Of a stretch of DNA of 64,000 nucleotides, positions 1 through 7,634 are shown piece after piece (position 1 is the first letter of the stretch; the number at the start of each line of letters is the position of its first letter). This DNA is from Thermohalobaculum sp050330995. Lineage in GTDB: Bacteria; Pseudomonadota; Alphaproteobacteria; Rhodobacterales; Rhodobacteraceae. The DNA is taken from positions 28,254 through 92,253 of the forward strand of contig JBHJHI010000066.1 of the NCBI GenBank assembly GCA_050330995.1. The letters are read 5' to 3'. Position numbers and translations under genes: made by a program. The notes under the pieces are model-generated. The model did not search any database. It was given only the letters and a program-made list of their open reading frames with translations, and was not told where the DNA came from.

Positions 1-2
1 CC

Positions 3-248
3 GTCACGACGCTGACGACCACCGGCTTCGGCGACATTACACCGGACACCCCGTTCGACAAGATGCTGTCGGTGTTCATCATGGTGGCCGGGGTGACGCT
101 GTTCGTGCGCCTCGCCCGAGCGGTGTTCCAGCCCGCCCGCGTGCGCCACAAGTGCCCGGACTGCGGCCTCCTGCGTCACGACGCGGACGCGATCCACTGC
201 AAGCATTGCGGCCGGCCCCTTCGCATCGAGACCGAAGGCGCCGGGTGA
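3..248 (+). CDS. Potassium channel family protein, C-terminal part (5' end outside window)
   Basis: Only the last 81 residues are present; the gene begins left of base 1. The fragment opens with the potassium selectivity filter (TTTGFGD, residues 6-12 of the fragment), followed by a hydrophobic second pore helix (MLSVFIMVAGVTLFVRL). This is the layout of a two-transmembrane (Ion_trans_2) channel. The tail is unusual: instead of a large RCK domain it ends in a short zinc-ribbon-like module, CPDC then 13 residues then CKHCG, with four cysteines placed to bind one metal ion. That would give a membrane channel with a small cytoplasmic metal-binding knuckle. Filter and cysteines are read directly; channel function is family knowledge; a regulatory role of the ribbon is inference. 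Confidence 0.8.
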   Translation, partial: VTTLTTTGFGDITPDTPFDKMLSVFIMVAGVTLFVRLARAVFQPARVRHKCPDCGLLRHDADAIHCKHCGRPLRIETEGAG

Positions 249-508
249 GCCCCCCGGAACCGGCGAGGCCCCCGCCGACGAGACGGCCGGGGCGGCCGGG
301 GATACCGGGCGAGCCGGCCTGTCGGCATCCGTCGAGATCGCGGCGGCCGCTCTCGGACGGCCGGTTCGACCGCCGCCGGCCCCGGCCGACGCGCGCGTCC
401 GCGCCGGCGTGGAAGGCAGGACGCGGCGGCCCGCCCCGAACCGACCGGCTCCGAGCGGACCCGGTGCGGTTCACGGCCGGGCGGGGCCGCGCCTGCCGGC
501 GCGGCGTC

Positions 509-1030
509 TCAGCTCGCCTTGGACAGCTCGACCTCGGCGAACTCGCGGGTGATCTCGGGCATGCGCTCGGCGAGCCAGTCCTGCATCGCCTTGGCGGTCT
601 GGTGGCAGGTGCGCATCTCGGAGGCGATGTCGGTGTCGCCCGCGTCCTCGGCGAGCGCGACGAGCGAGGCGAAGCTCGCCGTCTCGAAGGCGGCCGCGCC
701 GTGGCCGGCGATCGCGGTCTTCAGCACGTCGTCGCGCGCGCTGGTCTGGATCAGCGACACGATCTGGCCATGCGCCGAGAGCAGCATGTCCTTGACCGTC
801 GAGGGCTGCGAGTTGTTCTTCTCCATCGAGCGTTCGAGGCGGCGGATCTGCTCCTCCGTCTCGCCGATGTACTGCTCGACGCGGGTCTTGAGCGCGGGCG
901 CCTTGTCGAGGCCCTCGACCTGGCTCCGGAGCGAGGTCAGGCTCTGCTTTTCGAGCGCATGGGCGTTGACGAGCGCGGTTCCGAGCAACTCGCGCAGGTT
1001 GTTGATCCGGACTTCGTTGCGGCTAGACAT
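509..1030 (-). CDS. DUF892 (YciF-like) ferritin-like protein
   Basis: A 173-residue, almost wholly helical, cysteine-poor protein. The second half (GHGAAAFETASFASLVALAEDAG) matches the DUF892/YciE-YciF pattern in which a conserved histidine/glutamate helix starts a four-helix ferritin-like bundle. Family members are stress-associated and have been found with di-iron-type folds; the reaction is unknown. The start is supported by GGAGGA six bases upstream of the ATG. It is a single gene facing the upstream potassium-channel gene, with the globin gene behind it on the same strand. Length (about 160-175 residues) is normal for the family. Confidence 0.75.
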   Translation of the reverse strand: MSSRNEVRINNLRELLGTALVNAHALEKQSLTSLRSQVEGLDKAPALKTRVEQYIGETEEQIRRLERSMEKNNSQPSTVKDMLLSAHGQIVSLIQTSARDDVLKTAIAGHGAAAFETASFASLVALAEDAGDTDIASEMRTCHQTAKAMQDWLAERMPEITREFAEVELSKAS

Positions 1031-1156
1031 GGATGTCCTCCGTGGTGGGGTCGCGCCACCAACGCGGGGGACGCTCCGCCCTTTCCGACGATGAACGCGA
1101 CGTCAGACCCCGGACGTCCGGTCGCGCCCCCGCCACGGGACGGGGGCGCGGGCCGC

Positions 1157-1639
1157 TCAATGCGCCGAGGACGGCGAGCCGAGCGCCTGGTCGGTCATGG
1201 GCGTCTGCGCCCCCTCGGCGGTCGGCACGTGCCGGTGATGATCGCGGTGCTCGGGCGCCACCACCATCCCGCGATAGCTCTCGATGATCGCCATGAACTC
1301 GCCGTGCTCCTTCTGCGGCACGCCGACCTGGTAGAGCGTGGCCGAGATCGCGGTCGCGACGTTGTCGAACTCGGGCTGGCTGACCTTCAGGTGCTTGTGG
1401 CTCTCGCGCATGTCGCGGCCGGGATAGATCTTGGGCCCCCCGGTCTCCTGAACCGACCAGGCCGTCACCAGGAACTTGAAGCCAGCGCGACCCTCCAGGT
1501 CGTGGAACGCCTTCACCGCCGGGTTCATGTTGGCGAAGGCGTTGTCGTAGAGGCGCTCGACGAGATCGTCGACCGCGCCCGCGATGCCGTAGAGGCCGCC
1601 GAGGCGCGCGTAGAGGGTGTCTTCGTCGGTATCGGCCAT
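1157..1639 (-). CDS. Group 1 truncated hemoglobin
   Basis: A 160-residue truncated (2-over-2) globin. Family hallmarks are visible: the N-terminal YARLGG, the middle GGP..Y.GRDMRESHKHL segment whose histidine is the expected proximal heme ligand (F8), and the VGVPQKE helix near the end. Group 1 truncated hemoglobins bind O2/NO in the cytoplasm and are usually linked to NO detoxification or O2 handling; the ligand here is not known. The open frame extends upstream to 1780, but the ATG at 1639 has a good GGGAGGA site and begins where the family normally starts. The last 25 residues (histidine-rich HRDHHRHVP) are an extra tail. It is divergent from the DksA-like gene. Confidence 0.9.
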   Translation of the reverse strand: MADTDEDTLYARLGGLYGIAGAVDDLVERLYDNAFANMNPAVKAFHDLEGRAGFKFLVTAWSVQETGGPKIYPGRDMRESHKHLKVSQPEFDNVATAISATLYQVGVPQKEHGEFMAIIESYRGMVVAPEHRDHHRHVPTAEGAQTPMTDQALGSPSSAH

Positions 1640-1827
1640 GGTTCGTCCTCCCTTGGCTGACGCGGGACGCGATCGCCCGCGCTGGCGTCGGCGCGTCCCG
1701 CGCGCCGCGCGGCCGGTCTGGCGCCGGCCTTCGCGGGACAATCTTTCACGCGTCAACGATGTTTGTCGAGCCCGCGGCATAGGCCGCGGCTCTGGCGTGC
1801 GGACGGTGGCGGCTTAGATGCGGAGGC

Positions 1828-2178
1828 ATGAAACTCGATGACCCCACCCGCGAACATTACGAGCGCCTGATCCGCGACCGCATCGCCGAGATCGAGGCTA
1901 CAGAGGCGGCGACTGCCGACGCACGCCAGGCCGCCGAAGTCGACCTCGATCAGGACCAGCCGGACCCGGTCGAGCGCATGGACGATGTCCAGGCCGTCGA
2001 GCGCGCGCGGGCGCACTCGCATCGCCGCCAGGTCGAGCTGCAGCGCCTCTCGGACGCGCTGGAACGGCTCGCTGCGGGCACCTACGGCATCTGCGAGGTC
2101 AGCGGCGAGCCGATCGCGCCCGAGCGTTTGGAGGCCGACCCCGCCGCCACGCGCAGCATCGACCACGCGAGCGACTGA
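1828..2178 (+). CDS. TraR/DksA-family protein with degenerate zinc finger
   Basis: A 116-residue protein: an acidic/basic helical hairpin (residues 1-80, likely coiled coil) followed by the DksA/TraR C-terminal signature GTYGIC..SGEPI..ERL.A.P. These proteins bind the RNA polymerase secondary channel and modulate transcription, often with ppGpp. In the classical finger four cysteines (CxxC...CxxC) bind zinc; here only the first cysteine survives: CEVSG replaces CxxCG and SIDHA replaces CxxC. Zinc-independent DksA paralogues are known, so function may persist. The ATG is preceded by GGAGGC. It is divergently transcribed from the globin gene with 188 bases between the starts. Confidence 0.75.
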   Translation: MKLDDPTREHYERLIRDRIAEIEATEAATADARQAAEVDLDQDQPDPVERMDDVQAVERARAHSHRRQVELQRLSDALERLAAGTYGICEVSGEPIAPERLEADPAATRSIDHASD

Positions 2179-2282
2179 GCCGCCCCAGGCGGGTGAGCAA
2201 GCCGTGGATCCGACGATCCACGGCGTCCCCGCGCTTGCCGCGCTCTGACCACGAGGATAAGCCTCGACGTCGGAGGGGCGCC

Positions 2283-3167
2283 ATGATCTACCGCACGCCG
2301 CGCGACTATCTCGACGCGCCGCAGAAGGCGGTGGCGCTGTTCGGCATGTCGGGACTGGGCAAGACCCGCGTCGCCTCGATGCTGCGCGCGCAGGGCGAGT
2401 GGTTCCACTATTCGGTCGATTACCGTATCGGCACACGCTACATGGGCGAGCACATCGTCGACAACTTCAAGCGCGAAGCGATGAGGAACCCGTTCCTGCG
2501 CCAGCTCTTGCGCTCGGACTCGATCTACATCGCCTCCAATATCAGCTTCGACAACCTCGCGCCGCTCTCGACCTATCTCGGCAAGCCGGGCGACCCCTCG
2601 AAGGGCGGCATCCCCTTCGCCGAGTACCTCACCCGCCAGCGCCAGCACCGCGGGGCCGAGATCGCGGCGCTGCTCGACACGCTCGCCTTCATCGACAAGG
2701 CCCGCGCGATCTACGGCTACGCGCACTTCATGGCCGACACCGGCGGCTCGATCTGCGAGGTGGTCGACCCCGAGGACGACGACGACCCGGTGCTCTCGGC
2801 GCTGACCTCGCGGCTCCTGCTCGTGCAGATCCGCGGCACCGAGGCGCTCGCCGACGAGCTGGTGCGCCGCTTCGAGCGCGAGCCGAAGCCGATGTACTAC
2901 CCCGAGGGCGTCCTTCGCGATCTCTGGGCGCGCTACCTCGCCGAGGCCGGCGTCACCGAGTACGACGTCGATCCCGACCGCTTCATCGCCTGGGGCTTTC
3001 GGCGCCTGCTCGACCACCGCCTGCCGCGCTACGACCGGATCGCGGCGCGCTGGGGGATCACGGTCGAGGCCGACGAGGTGGCGGCGCTCGCGAGCCCCGC
3101 CGACTTCGACGCCCTGATCGCCGAGGCGATCGCGCGCTCGGACCCGGCCGCGCGCGCGACCGGATGA
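2283..3167 (+). CDS. P-loop ATPase-like protein of unknown role
   Basis: A 294-residue protein opening with a Walker A motif, GMSGLGKT (residues 19-26), directly after a beta-strand (KAVALF). Further on is a FIDKARAIYGYAHFMADTGGS segment that could supply the Walker B/lid region, and an acidic run (DPEDDDDP). No membrane segment or signal peptide. A conserved ATPase of this type occurs as a stand-alone gene in alphaproteobacteria; I do not know its substrate, and a kinase role is as possible as an ATPase role. The start at 2283 has GGAGGGG eight bases upstream; the frame is open further upstream but without a better site. Its stop lies four bases from the stop of the converging peroxiredoxin-like gene. 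Confidence 0.7.
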   Translation: MIYRTPRDYLDAPQKAVALFGMSGLGKTRVASMLRAQGEWFHYSVDYRIGTRYMGEHIVDNFKREAMRNPFLRQLLRSDSIYIASNISFDNLAPLSTYLGKPGDPSKGGIPFAEYLTRQRQHRGAEIAALLDTLAFIDKARAIYGYAHFMADTGGSICEVVDPEDDDDPVLSALTSRLLLVQIRGTEALADELVRRFEREPKPMYYPEGVLRDLWARYLAEAGVTEYDVDPDRFIAWGFRRLLDHRLPRYDRIAARWGITVEADEVAALASPADFDALIAEAIARSDPAARATG

Positions 3168-3171
3168 GGGC

Positions 3172-3699
3172 TCAGGCCGCCTGCGCCGTCAGGTCGCCGC
3201 GGGCAGGGTAGTCGTTGTCGAGCACGAACTTGAGCCCGCTCACCAGCTCGGCGAAGGGTGGGCGGGTGAACGGCGCCGACTGCGACTGCGCGAAGTAGAC
3301 GATCCCCGTCCGGTCGACCACCACGAGGCCGGGCTCGGAGAAGCGCTCGGGCTCGCTCGAGCCGGGACGCGCCGAGGAGATGTAGAGCCCGTAGGCGCGG
3401 GCGACCGTCTCTGGCAGGTCGTAGCCGAGGCGCAGGCGCTTCAGGCCCCACTCGCTCATCGACGCCTCGGCGCGGTCGGCCTTGTCCATCGACACCGCGA
3501 CCACGTCCGCGCCGATCGCGTAGGCGTCGTCCAGGCCTTCCTCGACCGATTTCAGGTACGTCGAGCAGATCGGGCAGTGCTTGCCGCGATAGAACACGAG
3601 GATGGTGAAGGTCTCGGGCGGGTGGGCGCCGAGCGCGAAGTGCGCGCCGCCGGCGACGGGCACTTCCAGCTCGGGCGCGGGATGGCGGGGGTGCAGCAT
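3172..3699 (-). CDS. Peroxiredoxin-like (AhpC/TSA) family protein
   Basis: A 175-residue thioredoxin-fold protein of the AhpC/TSA class. FTILVFYRGKHCPIC (about residues 34-48) carries a CPIC pair at the position of the peroxidatic cysteine, followed by the usual DVVAVSMDKADRAE strand-loop and a GLVVVDRTGIVYFAQ strand pair. Expected role: thiol-dependent reduction of peroxides or disulfides in the cytoplasm (no signal peptide). The CxxC arrangement is closer to the redoxin/PrxQ-like branch than to typical 2-Cys peroxiredoxins. The start is fixed by AGGAGG six bases before the ATG at 3699; earlier in-frame codons would add an arginine-rich tail without a ribosome site. Confidence 0.85.
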   Translation of the reverse strand: MLHPRHPAPELEVPVAGGAHFALGAHPPETFTILVFYRGKHCPICSTYLKSVEEGLDDAYAIGADVVAVSMDKADRAEASMSEWGLKRLRLGYDLPETVARAYGLYISSARPGSSEPERFSEPGLVVVDRTGIVYFAQSQSAPFTRPPFAELVSGLKFVLDNDYPARGDLTAQAA

Positions 3700-3862
3700 G
3701 ACGCCTCCTGTGATGTCGTCTCGCGCGGTCGGCGCGCGTAGAGGGGCGAACCGGCGGGGTGCGCCGGCCGTTCCGCCGCGGGCCCTCACGGTGTCGGGAG
3801 CGGGGTCGGCGGCCCTGCCCCGGCGCCTCGACGCGAGGGGATGGCCCGCGACCGCGAGGGGC

Positions 3863-4309
3863 TCAGCAGGGAGCGGCCGCGTCCATCGCCGCGAGCGTCG
3901 CGTCCCAGGCCAGCATGATCGAGGCGTGGCGGTTCTTGTAGTCGCGCGCCGGCGAGAGCGCCTCCAGCGCGTCGAACGGCGCGGCGGGGGGGGCCGCGCC
4001 CTCCTTCAGCATGGCGCGGAGCGCCTCGCGTCCCTCGGCGATCTCGTCGCGGGTGCGCCCGATCACCGCTCCGCCGAGCACCGAGGCCGAGGACTGCCCG
4101 AGCGCGCAGGCCTTCACGTCCTGGCCGAAGGCTTTGACCCGTCCGTCCTCGAGCGCCACGTCGACGGTGACGGTCGAGCCGCAGAGCGGCGAGCGCTTGG
4201 TCGCCGTGCCCTGGGGGGCGTCGAGCCGTTCGGTCAGCGGGCAGGCGCTCGCGAGCGCGAGGATGCGCTCGGAGTAGAGCTTCATCAGATCCTGCGTCGC
4301 CTGGGTCAT
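3863..4309 (-). CDS. NifU/IscU-like iron-sulfur cluster assembly scaffold protein
   Basis: A 148-residue protein of the IscU/NifU N-terminal family, which assembles [2Fe-2S]/[4Fe-4S] clusters and hands them to apo-proteins. Two of the three cluster ligands of IscU are recognisable: PLCGSTV (first) and ACALGQSSASVL (second). At the third position a histidine occurs (KNRHAS) instead of cysteine. This reduced ligand set is what I recall for the alphaproteobacterial 'scaffold protein' branch. The start has GGGAGG eight bases upstream. It sits near hisI, a pairing I recall from Rhodobacterales genomes, here interrupted by a sulfotransferase gene. A 20-base motif shared with the rsmE upstream region lies 51 bases before the start. 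Confidence 0.85.
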   Translation of the reverse strand: MTQATQDLMKLYSERILALASACPLTERLDAPQGTATKRSPLCGSTVTVDVALEDGRVKAFGQDVKACALGQSSASVLGGAVIGRTRDEIAEGREALRAMLKEGAAPPAAPFDALEALSPARDYKNRHASIMLAWDATLAAMDAAAPC

Positions 4310-4359
4310 GCGCGCCTCCCTCCGTGTCGGAGCGCCTATATGGCGATCGTTCACGGGCG

Positions 4360-4379
4360 CGTCGATAGCACCGCCCGTC
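4360..4379 (-). promoter_or_regulatory. Motif shared with the rsmE upstream region (copy 1)
   Basis: Read on the minus strand this is GACGGGCGGTGCTATCGACG, 51 bases upstream of the scaffold-protein start. The same 20 bases, with one inserted A (GCTAATCG), occur at 8424-8444 upstream of rsmE on the same strand relative to the gene. GCTATC/GCTAAT resembles a -10 element, but no convincing -35 is visible. Role is inference. Confidence 0.25.
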
Positions 4380-4403
4380 GCGGAGGGGGCGTCGACGTGC
4401 CGC

Positions 4404-5288
4404 TCAGACGCTGGCGGCGGCGCCCTCGCGTCGCGGGGCGGCCGCCCCGGCCGTCGTCGGCCAGAAATCGACCGGCTTGCCGCAGTGGGCGAGCAGCGCG
4501 GCCGCATCCGGACGCAGCGTCTCGGCGAGCCGCGCGTACGCCTCCGGCGAGAAGCGCGGGCGCTCGGCGAGGGGCGGGCTGAGCGCGTCCCTGACGCGCC
4601 GCCTGAGGGCGCCGGGCGCGAGACCCTTCAGCCCGCGCACGAGCGGGTTGCGCCGCAGCGTGTCGAGCGCGGGGCTCGGCAGCCGCTTGTCGGCGCTCCT
4701 GTTGCGGTGCGCCGGCGCCGCCGGCGGGATGTCGTCGAGGCCGAGGAAGGCGTTCAGCCGCGCGTAGAACGCCGCCGGCTCGGCGTTCATGTCCTCCATG
4801 AAGCCGACGAAGATCCGCTCGTCGGCGAAGCGCTCGCGATAGCGCGACAGCGTGCGCCAGTAGAGGCTTTGGTCGATGAAATGCTCGGGCATCTCCCCGA
4901 TCGCGCGATCCGGCGTGGCCGGGATCCTGACGCCGTGGTTCTCGCGGTTCTGGATCCACTGCGAGACGATGCGCTCGATCGGGTCGCGCACCATGAAGAC
5001 GAGGCGCAGATCGGGCGCGTAGGCGGCCATGCGATCCACCGTCTCGGGGTGGAGGCCGAGCGCGGCGTAGTGGTTCGAGTTCTCGCCCACCAGGGCCTCG
5101 CCGGCGCGGGCGTCGAACAGGCCCTCGTACCAGGCCGTGCCCTTGGCGAAGATCTCGTCGTGCGAGAAGAAGCGCGGCTCGTGATCGGCGAGCATGAACA
5201 CGTCCGGGTGGCGCTGGAGGTAGTCGCTGACCGTCGAGGTTGCGCACTTCATGGCCCCGATCACGATGAAATCCGGCCGTGCCGCCAT
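4404..5288 (-). CDS. Sulfotransferase family protein
   Basis: A 294-residue cytoplasmic sulfotransferase. The N-terminal FIVIGAMKCATSTVSDYL holds the PAPS 5'-phosphosulfate loop (lysine and Thr/Ser positions present), and FMVRDPIERIVSQW (about residues 100-113) is the 3'-phosphate-binding motif; together these define PAPS-dependent transfer of sulfate to a hydroxyl or amine. The acceptor is unknown; related enzymes act on carbohydrates or small lipids. The frame extends 91 residues upstream, but the ATG at 5288 begins exactly where the family starts and follows a purine-rich GGGGGCTCTCT. It lies between the scaffold gene and hisI and is divergent from hisI. Confidence 0.85.
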   Translation of the reverse strand: MAARPDFIVIGAMKCATSTVSDYLQRHPDVFMLADHEPRFFSHDEIFAKGTAWYEGLFDARAGEALVGENSNHYAALGLHPETVDRMAAYAPDLRLVFMVRDPIERIVSQWIQNRENHGVRIPATPDRAIGEMPEHFIDQSLYWRTLSRYRERFADERIFVGFMEDMNAEPAAFYARLNAFLGLDDIPPAAPAHRNRSADKRLPSPALDTLRRNPLVRGLKGLAPGALRRRVRDALSPPLAERPRFSPEAYARLAETLRPDAAALLAHCGKPVDFWPTTAGAAAPRREGAAASV

Positions 5289-5418
5289 AGAGAGCCCCCG
5301 CCTCCGTGCCCGCCCCTCGCATACAGGCCGCCGCCGGGGGGGGCAATCGCGGAGGCGGCGCCTTTCCCCGGACGGCGCGGCGTGGGACAGACCGGCCGAG
5401 CCAGGGACGGAGCCCGCC

Positions 5419-5784
5419 ATGACCACCCCCTTCGACCTCGACCGGATCGCCTGGACCGCCGAGGGCCTCGCGCCCGCGATCGCGCAGGACGCCGCCTCGG
5501 GCGAGGTGCTGATGCTCGCCTGGATGAGCCGCGAGAGCCTGGCCGAGACGCTGGCGACCAAGCGCGTGACCTACTGGTCGCGCTCGCGCGCCAGCCTCTG
5601 GCGCAAGGGCGAGACCTCCGGCCACGTCCAGCGGCTGGTGGACGCGCGCCTCGACTGCGACGCCGACTGCCTGCTCCTGCTCGTCGAGCAGACGGGTCCG
5701 GCCTGCCACACCGGCCGGCGGAGCTGCTTCTACACCGCGCTCCGTGACGGCGAGGCGGTGGAGCTGACAGTGCCGGAGGCCTGA
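5419..5784 (+). CDS. hisI: Phosphoribosyl-AMP cyclohydrolase
   Basis: A 121-residue HisI. It hydrolyses the purine ring of phosphoribosyl-AMP, the third step of histidine biosynthesis, using Mg and Zn. Diagnostic segments: GEVLMLAWMS (residues 28-37), VTYWSRSR, WRKGETSGH, the metal-binding DCDADC (about 80-85) and ACHTGRRSCFY near the end, which supplies the remaining zinc ligand. Length matches stand-alone HisI; the HisE half is not fused. The start has GGACGGAG upstream. It is monocistronic here; no other his gene is nearby, so the pathway is dispersed in this genome. Confidence 0.97.
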   Translation: MTTPFDLDRIAWTAEGLAPAIAQDAASGEVLMLAWMSRESLAETLATKRVTYWSRSRASLWRKGETSGHVQRLVDARLDCDADCLLLLVEQTGPACHTGRRSCFYTALRDGEAVELTVPEA

Positions 5785-5913
5785 GGCCGCGCCCTCGGGC
5801 CTCGATCGCTGGCGCCGGGCGGTCCGCGCTGCGACAAGCGGCGGCGGACCGCGACGCGGACGTCCGGCCCTCCCCCCGAAGCCCGTGGCGCCGTCGCCAC
5901 CGGAGAGACGCCA

Positions 5914-6303
5914 ATGATCTTCTTCCTCACCCTGATCTTCGCCTGCCAGCTCGTCGGCGAGCTGATCACGGCGGGCCTCGGCCTGCCGCTGCCCGGTCCC
6001 GTGCTCGGCATGGCGATCCTGTTCGCGGGGCTCTGCCTGCGCGGGCTGCCCGACGCGCTCGGGCGCGTGGCCGACGCGCTGATCGGGCATCTGTCGCTCC
6101 TGTTCGTGCCCGCCGGCGTCGGCGTGATGGTCCACGCCGGGCTGCTCGGGCGCGACGCGCTGCCGCTCGCGCGCGCGCTGGTCGGCTCGACGCTCCTGAC
6201 CGTCGCCTTCGTGGGCCTGCTCGCGCAGTGGATCGGGGGCCGCGGCGACGGCGGGCAGGACGACGGGGCTCGGGGCGACGGGGGGCGGGGCGATGGACGC
6301 TGA
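5914..6303 (+). CDS. CidA/LrgA family membrane protein
   Basis: A 129-residue integral membrane protein with four hydrophobic segments (about residues 1-20, 27-45, 58-80 and 85-108) and the family signature LVGELITAGLGLPLPGPVLGMA followed by FVPAGVGVMVH. CidA/LrgA proteins are holin/antiholin-like and pair with a CidB/LrgB partner, either in murein hydrolase control and programmed lysis or in export of small metabolites. The C-terminus is a glycine/aspartate repeat tail (RGDGGQDDGARGDGGRGDGR). RBS-like GGAGAG precedes the ATG. The stop overlaps the partner gene by 11 bases, implying coupled translation. Confidence 0.9.
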   Translation: MIFFLTLIFACQLVGELITAGLGLPLPGPVLGMAILFAGLCLRGLPDALGRVADALIGHLSLLFVPAGVGVMVHAGLLGRDALPLARALVGSTLLTVAFVGLLAQWIGGRGDGGQDDGARGDGGRGDGR

Positions 6304-7042
6304 GGTCCCCGCGAGCCTCGACGAGCTGCGCGACATCTGGGTCTATCTCGCGCGCGATCCGCTGCTCCATCTGACGCTGACGCTGGCGGCGTTCCAGGCG
6401 GGAAGCTGGCTCTACGCGCGCGCCGGACTGTCGCCGCTGGTCAACCCGGTGCTGGTCGCGGTGCTGATCGTGGTCGGCGCGCTGGTCGCCACGGGCACGA
6501 GCTACGACACCTATTTCGAGGGCGCGCAGTTCGTGCACTTCCTGCTCGGCCCGGCGACGGTGGCGCTCGCGGTGCCGCTCTATCGCCAGCTCGCGCGGCT
6601 CAGGCGCTCGGCGCTCGCGGTCATGGTCTCGATCGTCACCGGCTCGCTCGCGGCCTCGGCCTCGGCGGTGGCGATCGCCTGGGGGCTCGGCGCGGGGCGC
6701 GACGCGATGGTGGCGCTCGCGCCGAAGGCGGTCACCGCGCCGGTGGCGATGGGCATCGCCGAGCAGCTGGGCGGCCTGCCCTCGCTGACGGCGGTGCTGG
6801 TGATCCTGACCGGCATCCTCGGCGCGATGCTGGGGCCGCCGGTGCTGACGCTGGTCGGGGTGCGCGACTGGGCGGCGCGCGGGCTCGCCATGGGCACGGC
6901 GTCGCACGGCATCGGCACCGCGCGCGCGATCCAGGTCAACGAGGTGGCGGGCGCCTTCTCCGGCCTCGCCATGGGACTGAACGCGCTCGCGACGGCGGTG
7001 ATCCTGCCGATCGTGGCGCGGCTGGTGCTCGGCTGGGGGTGA
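6293..7042 (+). CDS. CidB/LrgB family membrane protein
   Basis: A 249-residue polytopic membrane protein of the LrgB family, the obligate partner of CidA/LrgA. Signature segments: GLSPLVNPVLVAVL, FEGAQFVHFLLGPATVALAVPLY (about residues 78-100), PKAVTAPVAMGIAE and MGTASHGIGTARA near the C-terminus. Seven or so hydrophobic helices cover nearly the whole length. The start overlaps the end of the CidA-like gene by 11 bases in another frame. No LytS/LytR-type regulator is adjacent, so the signal controlling the pair cannot be read from the context. Confidence 0.92.
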   Translation: MDAEVPASLDELRDIWVYLARDPLLHLTLTLAAFQAGSWLYARAGLSPLVNPVLVAVLIVVGALVATGTSYDTYFEGAQFVHFLLGPATVALAVPLYRQLARLRRSALAVMVSIVTGSLAASASAVAIAWGLGAGRDAMVALAPKAVTAPVAMGIAEQLGGLPSLTAVLVILTGILGAMLGPPVLTLVGVRDWAARGLAMGTASHGIGTARAIQVNEVAGAFSGLAMGLNALATAVILPIVARLVLGWG

Positions 7043-7055
7043 GGGGGCGGCGCGC

Positions 7056-7634
7056 TCAGCCCAGCCCGACGGGCCGCCCCGCGTCCCCCGGCGCACCGAG
7101 CCGCGCCGGCCTGCCCCCCGACAGACCTTCCGCCCCGCCATGCCGCGACCAGACGGTCACGGCCGCCTCCCCGATCGCGCCGCTCTCCAGCGCGCGCCGC
7201 GCCGTGCCGGCGCGGAAGCCCGGCAGCGTCACCAGCGCGTCGGCGAGCGCGGGCGCGCCCTCGGCCCCGGCCGGCACGTCGAGCGTCGTGCCGTCCTCGC
7301 CGCGAAGCCGCCAGGCGGCACCATCCTCGCGCACGATCTCGACGGCGTCGAGCGCGTCGAGCGCCAGGACCCCGCCGCGCGCGGGGCCGAAGTAGGCCAC
7401 CGCCCCCTCGCGCACGGCGACGAGGCCGGGGCCGCGGGCGCCGCGGCGGGCCACGAGCGCGCGCCGTGCCGCCGCCGCGAGCCAGCCTCCGCCCGCGAGC
7501 AGGAACGCGAGGCCGACGAGCGCCGTCGCAGGCGTCGCGCCGAGCCAGCCGAGGACCAGCGCCAGCCCGAAGAGGCCGAGCGCGCCCGCGGCCAGACACT
7601 CGCGCCAGCGCGCCGAGACCGCTCTCCGCCTCAT
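7056..7634 (-). CDS. Small membrane protein encoded after rsmE, function unknown
   Basis: A 192-residue protein with two N-terminal hydrophobic helices (ECLAAGALGLFGLALVLGWLG and ATALVGLAFLLAGGGWLAAA) followed by a soluble domain with alternating strands (LVAVREGAVAYFGP, VEIVREDGAAWRL). The layout resembles membrane-anchored PH-like domain proteins; I do not recognise the family with certainty. Its ATG overlaps the rsmE stop (ATGA, 7631-7634), so it is almost certainly co-translated with the rRNA methyltransferase. There is no separate ribosome site. Composition and codon use match the neighbours. Confidence 0.65.
   Translation of the reverse strand: MRRRAVSARWRECLAAGALGLFGLALVLGWLGATPATALVGLAFLLAGGGWLAAAARRALVARRGARGPGLVAVREGAVAYFGPARGGVLALDALDAVEIVREDGAAWRLRGEDGTTLDVPAGAEGAPALADALVTLPGFRAGTARRALESGAIGEAAVTVWSRHGGAEGLSGGRPARLGAPGDAGRPVGLG

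Noticed and set aside
152..1660. Long open frame on the plus strand across the DUF892 and globin genes
   Set aside because: It is antisense to two recognisable genes and has an arginine/glycine-rich composition typical of GC-rich shadow frames.
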